Shown here: positions 63,255 to 64,000 of the stretch, piece by piece
How positions within the stretch are numbered: the stretch's first letter is position 1
Layout of the letters: each line of letters begins with the position of its first letter
Translations under genes and position numbers: made by a program
Origin: an uncultured Acetobacteroides sp.
GTDB taxonomy: Bacteria; Bacteroidota; Bacteroidia; Bacteroidales; ZOR0009
NCBI RefSeq assembly: GCF_963678165.1
Contig: NZ_OY782755.1
Coordinates: 3,038,001-3,102,000 of the forward strand
Length of the DNA: 64,000 bases
Direction: 5' to 3'
Notes under the pieces: generated by a model
Database searches by the model: none
What the model saw: only the letters and a program-made list of their open reading frames with translations
Told to the model about the DNA's origin: nothing

Positions 63255-64000
63255 ATGAGAAGATATGCCATTGGAGCCGATATTGGAGGAAGCCATATTA
63301 GCTGCGCCGTTATCGATTTGAACAGCAAAACCATTATTACGGAAACTTATGCATCCGAAGAGGTAAATAATAAGGCTGAAGCAAAAGATATTCATGATAG
63401 ATGGGCGACCGCAATAAATCGTTCGTTGGCTCACATCAGTGCTGATGAAGTGGCAGGTATTGGCTTTGCAATGCCAGGTCCATTTAGCTACGACAAGGGA
63501 GTTGCCCTTTTTACTGCTCAAAACGACAAGCTTGAGAAGCTTTACGGCATTAACGTAGGCGATGAGCTAAGAACGCGATTAAGCATAAACGCAGCTAGCG
63601 ACATTCGATTTATGAACGATGCTACCGCCTTTGCAGTTGGAGAGGCTTGGTTTGGCATGGGCAAAGATTACTGCCGTTCATTATCGATAACCCTTGGTAC
63701 TGGCTTTGGTTCGGCCTTTATTGCCGACGGTATTCCGGTTGTTGATGGTAATGAAGTTCCTGATATGGGCTGCGTTTGGCACCTACCATACAAGGGCAGC
63801 ATTGCTGATAACAACTTTTCGACACGCTGGTGCATCAGGCGCTATAAAGAATTAAGCGGTGTAGAGGCAAATGGCGTAAAGCAAATTGCCGAAGAGGCAG
63901 AAAGCAGCAAGGTAGCCAAGCTGGTATTCGAGGAACTTGGTTCCAATTTAGGCGAATTCCTTGCCCCTTGGATGATCAAATTTGGTGCAGAAGCGCTTAT
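63255..64000 (+). CDS. ROK family sugar kinase-like protein (3' end outside window)
   Basis: The frame opens at 63255 and runs off the right edge (248 residues visible). The N-terminal phosphate-binding loop IGADIGGSHISCAVIDL, the catalytic Asp in MNDATAFAVGEAW and the adenosine-side loop TLGTGFGSAFI place it in the ROK (ASKHA) family of sugar kinases and repressors. No helix-turn-helix is seen at the N-terminus, so it is a kinase type, not a repressor. The usual CxCGxxGC zinc motif is absent where expected; DMGCVWHLPYKG and TRWCIRRY take its place. It has 29 residues per conserved spacing like other glucokinase-like members, but the substrate cannot be told. Confidence 0.82.
   Translation, partial: MRRYAIGADIGGSHISCAVIDLNSKTIITETYASEEVNNKAEAKDIHDRWATAINRSLAHISADEVAGIGFAMPGPFSYDKGVALFTAQNDKLEKLYGINVGDELRTRLSINAASDIRFMNDATAFAVGEAWFGMGKDYCRSLSITLGTGFGSAFIADGIPVVDGNEVPDMGCVWHLPYKGSIADNNFSTRWCIRRYKELSGVEANGVKQIAEEAESSKVAKLVFEELGSNLGEFLAPWMIKFGAEAL

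Noticed and set aside
63252-63521. 89-codon minus-strand frame at the right end
   Set aside because: It is antisense to the ROK-family gene, which has clear motifs.

Overview
The window is a stretch of chromosome from a Bacteroidota bacterium, most likely of the order Bacteroidales. The signs are Bacteroidota-type promoters (TTG, about 19 nt, then TAnnTTTG), a NagB-like deaminase fused to a PIG-L deacetylase, a zapA / 6S-type RNA / ribonuclease Y locus, a CarboxypepD-plug-barrel outer-membrane receptor, LysM and M23 envelope proteins, and an aconitase / citrate synthase / isocitrate dehydrogenase group. Species assignment is not possible from sequence reading alone.

Layout. 1-2942: the end of a type II fatty-acid/polyketide-like cluster (ABC-2 permease, acyl carrier protein, ketosynthase, ketosynthase-like protein without the catalytic Cys). 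3.1-11 kb: exported flavin-reductase-like protein, tRNA-Arg(TCT), DppB-type permease with tpiA, prmA, two surface lipoproteins, a nucleosidase and dinB. 12.8-25.4 kb: Mut7-C RNase, nitroreductase, MATE exporter, LysM/periplasmic-binding fusion, SNF2 helicase, purC, queD, phoH, DUF3052-like protein and NUDIX hydrolase. 26-36.4 kb: deaminase/deacetylase, cvfB, rny, 6S-like RNA, zapA with a coiled-coil partner, M23 peptidase, C69 dipeptidase. 36.5-44.1 kb: rplS, duplicated tRNA-Arg(ACG), MFS exporter, Dus, ComB, and a PAS/GAF sensor with no output domain. 44.4-54.7 kb: icd, gltA, aconitase, an unrecognised Cys-rich 590-residue protein, pentapeptide-repeat protein, YwbE and pckA. 55.4-64 kb: a frameshifted TonB-type receptor, an IS256-family element, a FadL porin, an FMN/4Fe-4S membrane protein and the start of a ROK-family gene.

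Most genes are housekeeping: the citrate-to-2-oxoglutarate branch, PEP carboxykinase and triosephosphate isomerase in central carbon metabolism; rplS, tRNAs, Dus, RNase Y, CvfB and 6S-like RNA in RNA biology; several envelope proteins.

The most unusual feature is non-coding. Six intergenic spacers hold minisatellites with unrelated sequences but almost the same spacing: 22 bp (within a 151-bp higher-order unit), 41 bp, 21 bp (two opposed halves), 22 bp, 21 bp and 21 bp. All are near two or four turns of the DNA helix. REP-like palindromes and two MITE-like inverted-repeat elements occur in other spacers. Coordinates and periods were counted by hand from the sequence; family assignments rest on motifs recognised by eye, without database searches.
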